Below are positions 10,574-21,900 of a stretch of DNA of 64,000 nt, one piece after another. The stretch's first letter is position 1; every line of letters starts with the position of its first letter. The notes beneath the pieces are model-generated. The model made no database searches, was not told the DNA's origin, and worked only from the letters and a program-made list of their open reading frames with translations. The DNA is from Phragmites australis (Eukaryota > Streptophyta > Magnoliopsida > Poales > Poaceae), in the NCBI RefSeq assembly GCF_958298935.1, contig NC_084940.1, forward strand, positions 1,828,001 through 1,892,000. The letters are read 5' to 3'. The position numbers and the translations under genes were made by a program.

Positions 10574-12900
10574 TGTGAGGAACCATCCAAACAATATTCT
10601 AATTAATCATTAAGTGGATCATTTTCTTAATCACGACTTCAACGATTAATCAGAATACCGCTCTGGTAGTCTCGACACGTGTTTTGTGCTAAAGATCTAA
10701 ACACATGTATTTTTAACATGGAACATCCTAACAAAACTTAAGAAAGAACGAGTAATTAACATTATATTACAAGTTCTTAAGTATGCACCAAGTTAATACA
10801 ATGTACAACAAAAGAGAGCTAGGAGGAGACTAAAACCAACTCAACTCCTAACAAAAAAAGAAGCTACACAGCGGAAACAAAAGCTAAAGATAACAAAAGA
10901 TAGGTGAAACCATATACCCTTAGGCTTCACCCCAAACGCCCTACCTCCAAGAGTAGGATGCACTACTCATTCTCGTCACTCACATTGGCGGACATGAAGT
11001 AGCCAAAAACTACTCATCCTCACCTGCAAAATCTATAGAGCAGCTAAGTATGAAAATACTCGACATACTTAATCTATAATGGATACTTATAAATAGCCCG
11101 ACTCCAAAGATAAAACATTGAGATGTTAGCAAAAATATGACCACAGGGCACGGACCCTAAGAATTTGGAAGATATCTCGAGAAAACGGTTAAGTAAATTC
11201 ATATGCGAAAGCAAATTTGACATAAATATGTGTGAGTAACTATACTTGACCAAAATAACAAACTAGCCCATAAACATCAACTAAACATAATATAAAAGGA
11301 ACCATAGCAGTAACATCTATAACGAACCATCTCAACATCTCAATCTTATCAAACCACATTCGTAACTCTACGACTGCTATAAATTGACAAAAGCATGATC
11401 ATAACCGAGAGCGCAATATTTCAAAATATTTTTACACCCTGCAGGGGTACTCATTTACCTACACGACTTGAGGATCATACGGCTTGCATGACCACACAGT
11501 TCATACAAGGGGTACTCATGTCAACCTTTTCCAATAAGATCCGACCATTTGATCATACGTCGATAGGTGCTGGGACATCCAGAACTACTTTCAGAGCAAA
11601 CTGGATACCCCAACCGACCTCATGCCCGACACCATCGACCTACACGCAAAAAAGCTATAACTACAAAGGTAATTAACTTATCGTTTCCATATACAACATA
11701 TAGTAAGCACGGAAAGTGCTAAAGCCAATTGCACGATCAATGCTTAAACGATGCAAGCGGTCTACAATGTATGTGTCCTTCTCCCGACCTACCCAGGAGA
11801 ACTCCACATCCGGGCAGGATAAACACCCCTAACACTGTCCACATCTCGCCTCATCCACCCCACTCATTCAACTGAGACTGTCAACCCATCATTATGATCA
11901 TTGTACAAGTAGTTAAAGCCTATGCTTGCGCACGATGCAATATTTCACTGCTCGACTTCTATCGAGGACCTAAGCACTTGCTAAGCATCACAAATAATAT
12001 TTTAAGTTAAACAACATCATGTTAAACCTAGGCTACAAGGATACAAAACAATAATTATTCAAAATAGAAGAATTAGTGCAACAACATAGGTCCTACCTAT
12101 CATAACTCGACATCGACTTGAACTCATGCATAACATACATAAAGCATAATTTATCACATATGACGCATATGATCCAAATTAATAGGAGAAGTATGCTTAG
12201 ATGCTTGCATTGCTGCTCAGGTGTTTGCCTTATACTACCCGCGTAACACTCGTAAAACTTGTGTAGATTGGCGACGTCTTCAACCACGGTCGCGACACGC
12301 TTCGGTTCTTCGTTCACTAAAGAAGAACGTATGCAATTATGAACATGAATGAAGTGCATAATATATGCTACAATATGCATAACAATAAGCTAAATGTGTA
12401 AGACATATGGAGGAATAACGAAACCTGTGATCTAAACAACGCCAGAAAAGTAACAGGAGGTCGGAGACTCTGGGTTGAACTCGGTGTATCCGGGTTCCAG
12501 AACCTCCAGGTGATGGCTCTCGGTTAGCCATTTTTAAAATGACTCAGAACCTTCGGGTGAGTCTGGATACTCTGGATTGAGTCGGACACTCCGGACGAGA
12601 CTCCAAGTGGGGCTCTTGTCTATTTACCCAGACCCTTCGGGTCGAGTCCGGATACTCCGGATTGGACCGGACACTCCGGGTTGATTCAGACTATATAGGT
12701 TCTGACTGAGTTGAGTTCTAAAGTATTTTCCCCAGTCGATTCAACTCGTATGCTAAATTCCACCAAAATATGGATATGCGCTATACAAAGGGTTCTAGAC
12801 TTGAATTGTACCATAAATCATCATAGTTCCTGAGGATAATTCAATGGGGTTTCTCTAGATTTACCTGGAGTATCTGGATCAATCCGGATTGTACAGGTTG
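10574..12900 (-). mobile_element. Gypsy-like LTR (family B, copy 2), outer boundary uncertain
   Basis: The TG end is at 10574. Similarity to the 30.3-30.95 kb copy (reversed) extends at least to about 11050 and includes blocks corresponding to GTAGTGCATCCTACTC, CCTAAGGG and TCTCCTCCTA. Beyond that the sequence is AT-rich and non-coding as far as 12450. From 12480 to 12700 imperfect repeats of CGGACACTCCGG and CCTTCGGGT appear. The far LTR end could not be fixed and may have been lost where the truncated family A element begins near 13030. Confidence 0.45.
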
Positions 12901-13052
12901 TCCAGAGAGACTGCTTTAAGGGGAAAATCTTGGCTGATTTGATTTGTGAGCTTCTCGAAATCAAAGAAAAATATATTTGAGAGAGTTTACAGAGTCTAGA
13001 ACTCACTCACCAACCTAGCAGCACGATTCTTAACTCAAAACGGCGCACGGCG

Positions 13053-13292
13053 CTACCCCGTGGACCTGGCGGCAGGAGTTTCGGCCACCTGCTGGGGGTT
13101 GGATGGTGCACCAGCGACGGCGGCGGTGGCCCTGCTGGGCCCAGCGCCATGGTCCCCCTGAGAGGGGAATGCCATGCGTGCAGATCGCTGCTGCTGTTGG
13201 GAAGCAGCAGCGATTGGGGCCTCCTGGGCGAGGGGCTCCATTTCCTCACTGGAGCTGGAGCTGGAGCGCCGGAGACGATGGCCACCAGCCAT
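13053..13292 (-). pseudogene. Truncated gag start of family A element
   Basis: Just inside the LTR and primer-binding site, minus-strand translation from about 13289 gives MAGGHRLRR, a run of serines, EEMEPLAQEAP, a glutamine run and an alanine/proline-rich tail that stops near 13053. This is the usual place for the gag start of a Gypsy element. Only about 80 codons remain, and no protease, reverse transcriptase, RNase H or integrase follows, so the element is truncated near 13030. Confidence 0.5.
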
Positions 13293-13337
13293 TTTTTCTG
13301 CAAGAGAAAACAAACAAACAAATTCAGGGATGCTTTC

Positions 13338-13357
13338 CCCCTACCTGGCGCGCCAGC
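13338..13357 (-). other. Primer-binding site of family A element
   Basis: Read on the minus strand, the LTR end CTCTCCGACA is followed by GC and then TGGCGCGCCAGGTAGGGGG. The TGG start right after an LTR end is expected for a sequence complementary to a tRNA 3' CCA end. I did not identify which tRNA. Confidence 0.55.
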
Positions 13358-14797
13358 TGTCGGAGAGTTAACTCCTGTCGCAGGGATCCTGGGGGACCCC
13401 TTTCTAGAGATTCGGCCGGGGGGATGATCCTGAATAAGTTTGCTGGAGAAATAAATGGATGTAAATGCGATGACTGGTGGGGTGAAATGATCTAATGCAG
13501 AAAAGAGTAAATACACTAGGAGTTTAGACAGGTTCAGGCCGCACGGAGGCGTAACACCCTACTCCTGTGTGGATGCTATCAATGCCCTGAGAATGTCTCC
13601 CAGGAATGTGCTAGTTACAAGAATGTCTGTCTATCCTAGAGCCTGGGGCTCCTTGCTCTTCGGCTTCTATGCTCGTACGAAGGTGTTTTTCGATCTGTGT
13701 GTATATGTTGGCTTTGGGTGCCCTTGGACTTCTCGATCTTCTCTACCTCCTTAACTTCTTCAACCGTGTAGAGCTTGCCGAGCTTTCAAGACTTGTCGAG
13801 CTTTTTCCGCTTGTCTTTGTCCGTGCTGCCGGCCGCTTTAAATACCCGCCGGCAGTAGCGTGCCCCGAAAGGGAGGGCACGAGGTCCAAGGCACCATAAA
13901 TGGAAAGAGAGTCATCATAGCCTCTGTGTGAAGTGACAGGGGTTGAAAACGCGCCCCGCGCCCGGTCATCAGTCGTCATGATGGCGCTGGCAACGGACGC
14001 CGTGGAGAGGGCCCACCGGGCAGCCGCAGAGCGACCCGGCGTGCCCGCCCCATCTTGTTCTCCTGCCACGGCAGCGCAGCAGACGGAACGCCTCGGACCT
14101 TGTGACGTTATCCCGAGGCGCGTCGGATGGCACGGGATGGGACCCGTGCATTTAATGTCCCCACGCCCTTCTGCCAGAATATGGCAGGAACTGACACTGA
14201 GCGTGGCGGGAGCAGTTGAGGTGACAGGCCACACACTCTCTTAAATGCGGCCTCGGGCCTTTCACTGGCTGACACCTCATCGATGGACCCCTGTGGGGGG
14301 CACTGACGGAGGGGCTTCCTGGGTCGTCGGGGAACCGAGTGCTCGGGGGTCACTGTTCACCTCCCCGAGCACTCTCTCCCGGTTTTGACTGTACGGATCC
14401 TCGGGGAACCGAGTGCTCAGGGGCCGCTGCTCGCAGCCCCGAGCACTCTCTCCCGGAACTTCCTTCGTTGAATCCTCGGGGCACTTGGGTGCCCGGGGGG
14501 CTACGGCTCGCAGCCCCGGGCACACCTCTCCCGGCACTCGGTTCTCCTGATCGTCGGGGGACTTGGGTGCTCGGGGGTCACTGTTCCCCTCCCCGAGCAC
14601 TTTCTTCCTGGTCACTTAGTCTTCGCAGATCATCGGGGAACCCAGGTACTCGGGGACCACTGACTGTAGCCCCGAGCGCCCTCTCCTGGGACTCAGTCTT
14701 CTTTACCTCGCGGAGATGGCCCCGCGGGATAGCGCCACGTGACGGATTGCTAGTCTGACCTCGAAATTCGGAGACCCTGATTCCTGATTCACCGACA
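13358..14797 (-). mobile_element. 5' LTR of truncated Gypsy-like element (family A, copy 3)
   Basis: In the reverse orientation this LTR runs from TGTCGGTGAATCAGG (14797) to CTCTCCGACA (13358), 1,440 bp. It shares with copies 1 and 2 the hairpin unit array (about 14325-14690), a TATTTAAA box (13837-13844) and the AGGAGTAGGGTGTTACGC tail (13551-13568). Unlike those copies it is followed by a primer-binding site and gag start, and no matching target duplication was found. It is therefore the remaining 5' end of a deleted element rather than a solo LTR. Confidence 0.75.
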
Positions 14798-15979
14798 CCC
14801 ACGAACATACGCCATTGCCCCGTAGATAAACGAGTATAACTGTAGTACAGATATATCCGTAGGTGACCTTTCACCTACAGTGGTGGATATAGGTGTAAAC
14901 GCGCACTACCAATATTCACCGAATTCGATTACCATCCTTAAGCAGATGCATACATCTACCATGCTTTAAAAAGACGTGTTTTGCTGCCGTCATCAAATAA
15001 TCGTGGCTCTAGCATCGCTTTACATGACCTCTTGTTGAACTTCGCTTTCGTACTTGTCAAGTGGCGGAAACCGTTACATCACTGATAAGGCCACGCACTG
15101 CACTACTGTTCCCAAATGTGGATAATCAGCCACTAGATGCATCATTTCTCATATCCATCACCATTTTTGTTTATTTGTTTGTTTGTTGGTTGTGGTTGTT
15201 GTGGCCATGCATTCAGACTCGATCAAATTGTTGCGTTTTTCCCTCCTGAAACCGGGTGGAATTTCCCACCGCGAAGATGGCAACATTCGCGAACTGAAGT
15301 CTTGATTCTGCTACCTGTCATCATTTGGATTCGAATGGCTGCATCCCAAACTTACCTTGCAACGTGAAGTCTTCGTCCTGGATAAGCAGGAATGATTGGG
15401 CTGCTACTGGATGCTACGTTCTCCATCAGCTAGCCGTGGACTTGCTCAAGTCTTCGCGCGGCCATGGAGCTCGCGCAGTATATTTTAGAACGGCCGGTCA
15501 GGTAAAGTCTCCGGCGATGTGCATCCCAAGCTGCTACTGATGTGTAGCCATCGAGAGATCATGCATTTTTAATGCAACACAGGTCTGAACAAATGCCAAA
15601 TCTTTCTCGCCGGTTGCTTAACTGGGCGTGCAATCTGGTGCAGGCTGACACACCCTAGTTGCGAGCTTTTGTCCTCTGCTAAGTAGCCAGCTTGTTCCAC
15701 GTATGGTTATACCCTTTTGCATGTGTGAATGCTGAATACGTGGGGACTAAGGGATCAACGACTCTGGTTGGGTTTAGCTTTAGTGTCAGTCAGCAAAAGT
15801 GTTTTGTACGTTAAAAGATTTGCTATTCTGGTATGGTTGCTGTTAAATTTAGTCCCATGTTGGAAATTAATGATAAAGGAGCACGATTTAAAAAATAGAG
15901 TGTCCTTGGGTTTTTTTTTATTGATCCAAGACATTGGTCGTCGCTTTAGTTAGATATATTGGTTTAATAAATCTAATAA
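14798..15979. other. Intergenic, no gene recognised
   Basis: Mixed composition. No frame with recognisable motifs and no paired ends of a transposon were found. Confidence 0.4.
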
Positions 15980-16570
15980 GAGTTTGTTTGGTTCAGTTTT
16001 TACTAGCTTTTACTATTAAGAAGTAGAAAATCGAACTAAATACTTTGTTTATAGAAACGGCTTTTGAGAAGTAAATATATTATTATTAATAGAAGCCAGA
16101 AACTAATCTGAATAAGCTTTTGATCCCTTTTGGATAGGTTTTTTTTTTCTGAAAAAAGCTAGAAACTATCTAAAGAGTCGACTTTTGGCTCTGGTTTTTT
16201 TTTTTTTTTTTTTTACTTTTAGCTTGTTAAGGAAGTAGTTATGGCTAAAATGAATTAGAAGATAAGAAACAGACTGAGAAAAGCTTTTCTATTTTTTGTG
16301 TAGCGATAAGCTAAAAGTTTATTGTAAAAGGTAATAAACAAAATTTAACATCCACAACCGCTTTCTTAGCTAGACATAAGCTCTAAAATCACATCCTATC
16401 CAAACAAGATCTTTATAGCTTCTAAGAGATGATGTTCTAAGAAGTATTATTTATATTGTATATTTTATTTGTATCAAAAGTTAATTCAAAAGTAGCTTTC
16501 TATAAATAGTTTTTTAACAATAGTTTTTAAAACAACTTTTAGAAAAAGCTTAATCCAATCAAATAGACTC
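15980..16570. mobile_element. Tourist-like MITE, 591 bp
   Basis: The ends GAGTTTGTTTGG and CCAATCAAATAGACTC are inverted and flanked by TAA (15977-15979 and 16571-16573). The interior is AT-rich and non-coding, with many AGCTTTT/AAAAGCT phrases in both orientations, typical of a foldback MITE family. Confidence 0.5.
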
Positions 16571-16579
16571 TAAGACTTA

Positions 16580-16875
16580 GGGTCTGTTTGTATTGGGTTT
16601 CTACTTCTGGCTTTTCTACTGCTAAAAGTCAAAAGTTAGAAGTTTAAACAAACGAGATAGCTGAAAAGTGATTTCTGGGAAGATATAAGGTTGCTTCTAA
16701 GAAAATAAACTAAAAGTTAAGAAATTAGCTGTGACTAATTTTTTAAGAAGTGGTGTGCTAAAAAGTTAAAAACTTATTATAAAAAATAACAGCTAAAATC
16801 TAAAACAGTTTTCAGAAAAACTAAAAATACAAATTTTTAAAAAAACCAAAAACAAAAGTTCAAATAAACATATCT
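16580..16875. mobile_element. Tourist-like MITE, 296 bp
   Basis: The left end GGGTCTGTTTGTATT and right end CAAATAAACATATCT are inverted. TTA occurs on both sides (16577-16579 and 16876-16878). It lies only nine bases after the previous MITE and shares its AAAAGTTA-type interior phrases. Confidence 0.5.
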
Positions 16876-17439
16876 TTAACCTAGGTAGACTGGCTCTTGG
16901 GTATAATGAGCTCCGCCAGTTGTAGATTGTCAGTATAAAAAGCGACGTCTTCAGCGGTTCTATTGGTCGTTACTAGAAATGTTTGCCTAGTTTTAAAATC
17001 CTGTGTTGCGAAAAGGCTCTTATATACTCCTACACAGGTCCTGTTTGAAACTGGGATTCTTTTTCAATTTCTGTGGAAATTAATATGTTTCCTAAGAAAT
17101 TCCTGCAGCATTTCTTCGAAATCCTCGCTTTCCAATAGGGGCCATAAATAACTCTGCGAGGGTTAACGGGAAATTCTCGAGGTCTCAAACGAGGCAAGAA
17201 TGCATCTAGCCGCTGGTACGATTACTACGATGAGTCCATGGCAGGATGGGTGAAATTTTTAGTGTAAACGACCAACTGCGTGCAACCGTGCAAATAGCAA
17301 CCGGATGCCATCCGATCCACATTCAATGGCAGAAAGTGATTCTACCATACTAGCACGCTGATTTCTCAGGAACCCCCATACGTGAATTTAATTTGTAGTG
17401 AGATGGTGCTTCGTCTTGCTCACCCACAGCCGCACCAAA

Positions 17440-17652
17440 ATTTCCCCCTTTCGCGCAGGTGTCGATCTCCCGAGGCGGCGCGACGGTGAGAGCAGCACGG
17501 CGGCAACGGCGTTGAATGCGCGATCCACTATCACCACGCTTTTCATGCTCCTGTCAAAGAATCCGGCGGTGGTAGCCGCCATGCACGCGGAGACCGGAGG
17601 CGAGACGCCGCTGCAAACCTATGAGCACTTCAGGGGTCTGTACTACACCTAA
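17440..17652 (+). pseudogene. Possible cytochrome P450 fragment
   Basis: A plus-strand frame reads FRAGVD, then TAATALNARSTITTLFMLLSK, NPAVVAAMHAE and TYEHFRGLYYT before a stop. The order recalls the I-helix (AGRDTTA type), the following helix with NPxV and the region leading to the K-helix of plant P450s. The acidic-threonine I-helix core is degraded and no ExxR or haem-cysteine motif follows. It is at most a small relic; a chance resemblance is possible. Confidence 0.3.
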
Positions 17653-18334
17653 GAATGCTAGGTTGCTAGAGATGGCCGCGAGTAGCTTGCAGCTCTGTCG
17701 TTCGGAATGTTTAGTCCATCTCCAATCATAGTTTCTTCGATTGATTCTCTTTTCAATTGTTTTTATTATTTTTTATCTACAACAGTTTATTTTTGAACAG
17801 AATTACGAAAAGAGAGAAGAGAATCCCGTTCTGAAGTGGGTGATCTGAGAATAACAACGTGAAGTAAACTGTGAAGGAAAACCGTTGAAACGCTGAAAAA
17901 ACAAAAATTCTTTCACGACAGAATTTTCGTCCCGAAAGTCTTACTACTTAAGCAGGCTCTTATCTGCAGTAAAGCTCGGCATCTAGCGTCAGTAAACAAG
18001 CTACAGTAAACTAGAGTAGTGCATGGTTAGCAAGCTTGGCAAACCACAACCCGATACAAACCCATCCCCCCCCCCCCTCCACGTCACCATCCCGGTGGAA
18101 CAATCCACTTTGAACCAATCGAAAGTCCGTTAGGATCCAACTTGTCCGCTCGGGTTGGAATGGTAGATTTTGCAAAAAAAATTATATTTTATTATGATTT
18201 AATTTCAAAATAAATAATACATATAGGTATAAGTGTATTAAATCATCGAATCACTGGCGTGCTATATAAGTTTATGTCTTTAGTCTGGTTTAAACGTGTG
18301 ATATGACAGAGGTATATAGATATAGAGGATGTAA
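17653..18334. other. Intergenic, no gene recognised
   Basis: AT-rich with a C run near 18067-18077. No transposon ends or coding motif were recognised. Confidence 0.4.
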
Positions 18335-18621
18335 GGGTCTGTTTGTTTCAGCTAGAGATTCTGAAAAGCAGCTTATAAAAGTTGGATTGTGAAAAGCTGG
18401 ATTGTGAAAAGCTTTTAGACTGTAGATTCTAAAAAAATTTAATGGACAGTTTAGTAAAATAGAGTTTCACAATCTATCAAAAGCTGAGGAAAACCAGCTT
18501 CTCAGATTCTCACAATCCAACCAACAGATTTTAAAAAGCTATAATCAAAAGCTGCCTGTTTGTTTCAGCTTCGGATTATAAAAGCTGAAAGCCAGAATCC
18601 GAAGCTGAAACAAACAGAGCC
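18335..18621. mobile_element. Tourist-like MITE upstream of LON2
   Basis: The left end GGGTCTGTTTGTTTCAGCT and the right end (complement GGCTCTGTTTGTTTCAGCTT) form a ~19-bp inverted repeat. They are flanked by TAA at 18332-18334 and 18622-18624. A second, perfect 22-bp stem (CTGTTTGTTTCAGCTTCGGATT with its complement) lies inside at about 18556-18617, so the right end is itself a hairpin. The element ends 371 bases before the LON2 start codon and is probably in or near its promoter. Confidence 0.75.
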
Positions 18622-18992
18622 TAAGTGTGCTGTGCGGATTGGTACTTAAAAATTCCAAAAGCGATGACGTGTCAGTCCCGCTCACCTCCTCTCCGCGGCG
18701 CCACCCCGTTATCTCCACCAGCGCGCCACGTCCACACGCGAACCCCGCCTGTCACCGACACCGGGGCCCTACCACCACCAGCCCCGCCTCACCTAAACTA
18801 CTCCCACCCGGAGAGTTCCTTACCCGCCGGGAGGGCCCACAAGCAAGTGCGCGCCTCGGGGGCCCATTAAATATCTTCGTCGTCTCCAACCTATCGCCCT
18901 CTTCCAATTTCTATTCCGTATTTTATTCTGCTCTGCCGTACGCCGGTGCGCCTCCCCTCCCCCTCGACCTCGACGTGATTCGCGTGGCCGAC

Positions 18993-21900
18993 ATGGCGGA
19001 CTCGCCGGTGGAGCTGCCGGGCCGGCTCGCCATACTGCCGTTCCGCAACAAGGTGCTCCTCCCCGGCGCCATCGTGCGGATCCGCTGCACCAACCCCAGC
19101 AGGTGAGCGAGCGCGCACAGCCCGCACCGGCACAAACTGTCCAGAGATTGTTAGACCCGCCGATCAGCCGCGTGGGTTTCGAGTTTGGCTTTAGGGTGTA
19201 ATTCGGTGTGCTCTGGGCGTATTGGGCGCGGGGATTTCAGTTCAGTGGGTTTGTTTTCGTTAGGTTTTCGACCCGTTGGAATTGCTTACTAGGCGCGTGG
19301 TTTTGTGTTAGGTGTTGCCTCCGCTTGCTCTGAATTTGCGACGCGTTTTGCGCAATTTTGAGTTGTGCGTGAATTAAGTAGAATTTGGTTCATGTGCTGC
19401 CACTGTAGCGGTAATCCTTTTTTCTATGTGGTTATCTCGTTCCGGATTGGAAAATTTGAAATTTCTTGTTGCAATTTGATGCTCTCGTTGAATTCAAGGT
19501 GGGTTTTTGAGTGGGTCGATGCTTTTAAGGCTGACCGATTCTGCTTCCAATCACGAACCTTTCGTTTAGTGCTCGACTTTTCTAGGTGCGGTTAGGTCAC
19601 TTGTGGTTTAACTTAGCTTGGAGGTAGCGGAAAGGGCGGCTTATCTGTTCTGTATTGACTCGATGGGAGGGGAAAATTGCGGCTTTGTTTTGGATTTTGA
19701 CTTGGTTTGCGACTTCATGGGTGTGATTGTTTCGGTCTGCAGTGTGAAGCTTGTGGAGCAGGAGCTCTGGCAGAGGGAGGAGAAGGGTCTGATCGGGGTG
19801 CTTCCCGTGCGGGATTCAGAGGCTGCAGCTGTTGGTTCATTGCTGTCTCCTGGTGAGATAAAGATTGCAGCTTTGAATTTCGCTATATGAGCAAATTGGT
19901 GGGCATTTGGACATACATTTACTTGCTGAAGTTGTTACTTCTCTTGTAGGTGTGGGCAGTGATTCAGGTGAGGGAGGCAGCAAGGCTGGTGGTTCTGGGG
20001 GTGAGTCAGCAAAGCAGGACGCAAAGAACGGGAAGGAGCCCATTCACTGGCACAGCCGGTGCGTGGCATCACTATCTTTGCTTGTCTAATGCCTTTCCAT
20101 TATACCTGTATTTTTATCCATGAACAAGGTGATAGAGATAAACACTTCAAATATCAAAGTAGGTGAAAGATGGTGCTTGACTACAAAAGGATGTTAAACT
20201 AGTGTTGTTTTGTGGTGTAACGTGGAGTTGACTGTTGGTAGATAACTATGTGGTGTCATGTGGAAAATAGATGGAAGCAAATGGTTGCATCTTTATTTAT
20301 TTAGCTCTGCCGATACCACGTGTACACACGAATGCGACAATTCAGTAGTCCGCAGTGGACTTGGATAAAGGTAAGTGCGTTGTGATAGATTGATAGTAAG
20401 CAATTTTTGTTCACACAGCAATCTGTCCTAGCAACTTTCTCATAGTTTCTTTTGATAAAGCTTAGGAGGGTGCATTGTACATATGCACAATTGCTCACAG
20501 GTTAACATTGTGTTTGTTCGTATTCAACCTACTTCCTCCTACAAAAGATTAGCTGCACCATGAACTTTTATCATTTCCGGCTATAACTTAGAGCTATACT
20601 CGACCTATGACTACATAAATTGATGAAATATGATTGATAATAGATATTTACCTTATACATTTTTTATCCATTCTGCTATCGCAGGCTTAGTCTTTCCCTA
20701 ACTTATGCATTATTTATTCAACTTTGCCTTCACTTTTGTTTTGCCTCCATGTGTAGGGGAGTTGCTGCTAGAGCATTACACCTTTCCAGAGGGGTGGAGA
20801 AGCCAAGTGGAAGGGTTACATACACTGTTGTTCTTGAAGGTCTATGTAGGTTCAGTGTCCAGGAACACAGTGCAAGAGGGTCATACCATGTTGCCCGTGT
20901 TTCACGCCTTGACATGACAAAGACTGGTAAAGCCTTTCTTTTCATATAAAGAATGTCTTCTAGTCTCGCTGTTTTTCTTTGACAATCATCATCATAACTC
21001 ATAAGTTTGTGGCTGCTATCACTTAGCACAACCATATCATAAGTCAGTTTCTTCTCGTGCTATCCTTTTTTTTAGCTGCTAATGTATCTCAAAAATATTC
21101 TTTCCCTAAGAACTACGTGATTATTTGTCTGTTTTGTTTTGCCTTTTAAAATTCACTCCGTATAAAACTCTGACTTTTAAATTACTAATATTTCTGCAAT
21201 TTGTAGAATTGGAGCAGGCAGAGCAAGACCCAGATCTCATTGCTCTTTCTAGGCAATTTAAAGCTACTGCCATGGAACTAATTTCTGTTCTAGAACAGGT
21301 AAATAATTTGATCAGAACTTTACATATTTTTTTTACTATAAGATTTCAATTTTCGGTTGGTCCTCTGATTATACTGGGCAATTGAAAATTCAATGAATAA
21401 TTGAAGACATAAACGTTTGTACATCTGGCATCCATATGAGATGGTGAAAGATTAATTCATAAAGAAGTATTTCTCTAGTTCCTATCAATGCTACAAATTG
21501 TGTCTTTATGTGATCCATGGCACTTGCCTTCTATGCTAGTGAAATACTTGAAAATATCAGTGAGCTTTGACTTACAATGATGCTGTTTGTTTCTAACTGC
21601 AGAAGCAGAAAACAGTTGGTAGGACAAAGGTGCTTCTTGAGACGGTTCCTGTTTATAGGCTAGCTGATATTTTTGTTGCTAGCTTTGAAATAAGCTTTGA
21701 GGAGCAGCTTTCCATGCTGGATTCAGTTGACTTGAAAGTTAGACTTTCAAAGGCAACTGAACTTGTAGATAGACACCTGCAGGTGAAGATACCTTGTAAT
21801 TTGTTGTTTTTGATTAATGTGTTAATGTTACTTTTTTAAAAAAGTTCATTTTCAATTGATTTTTTTCTTGTGATGGCAGTCCATTCTTGTAGCTGAGAAA

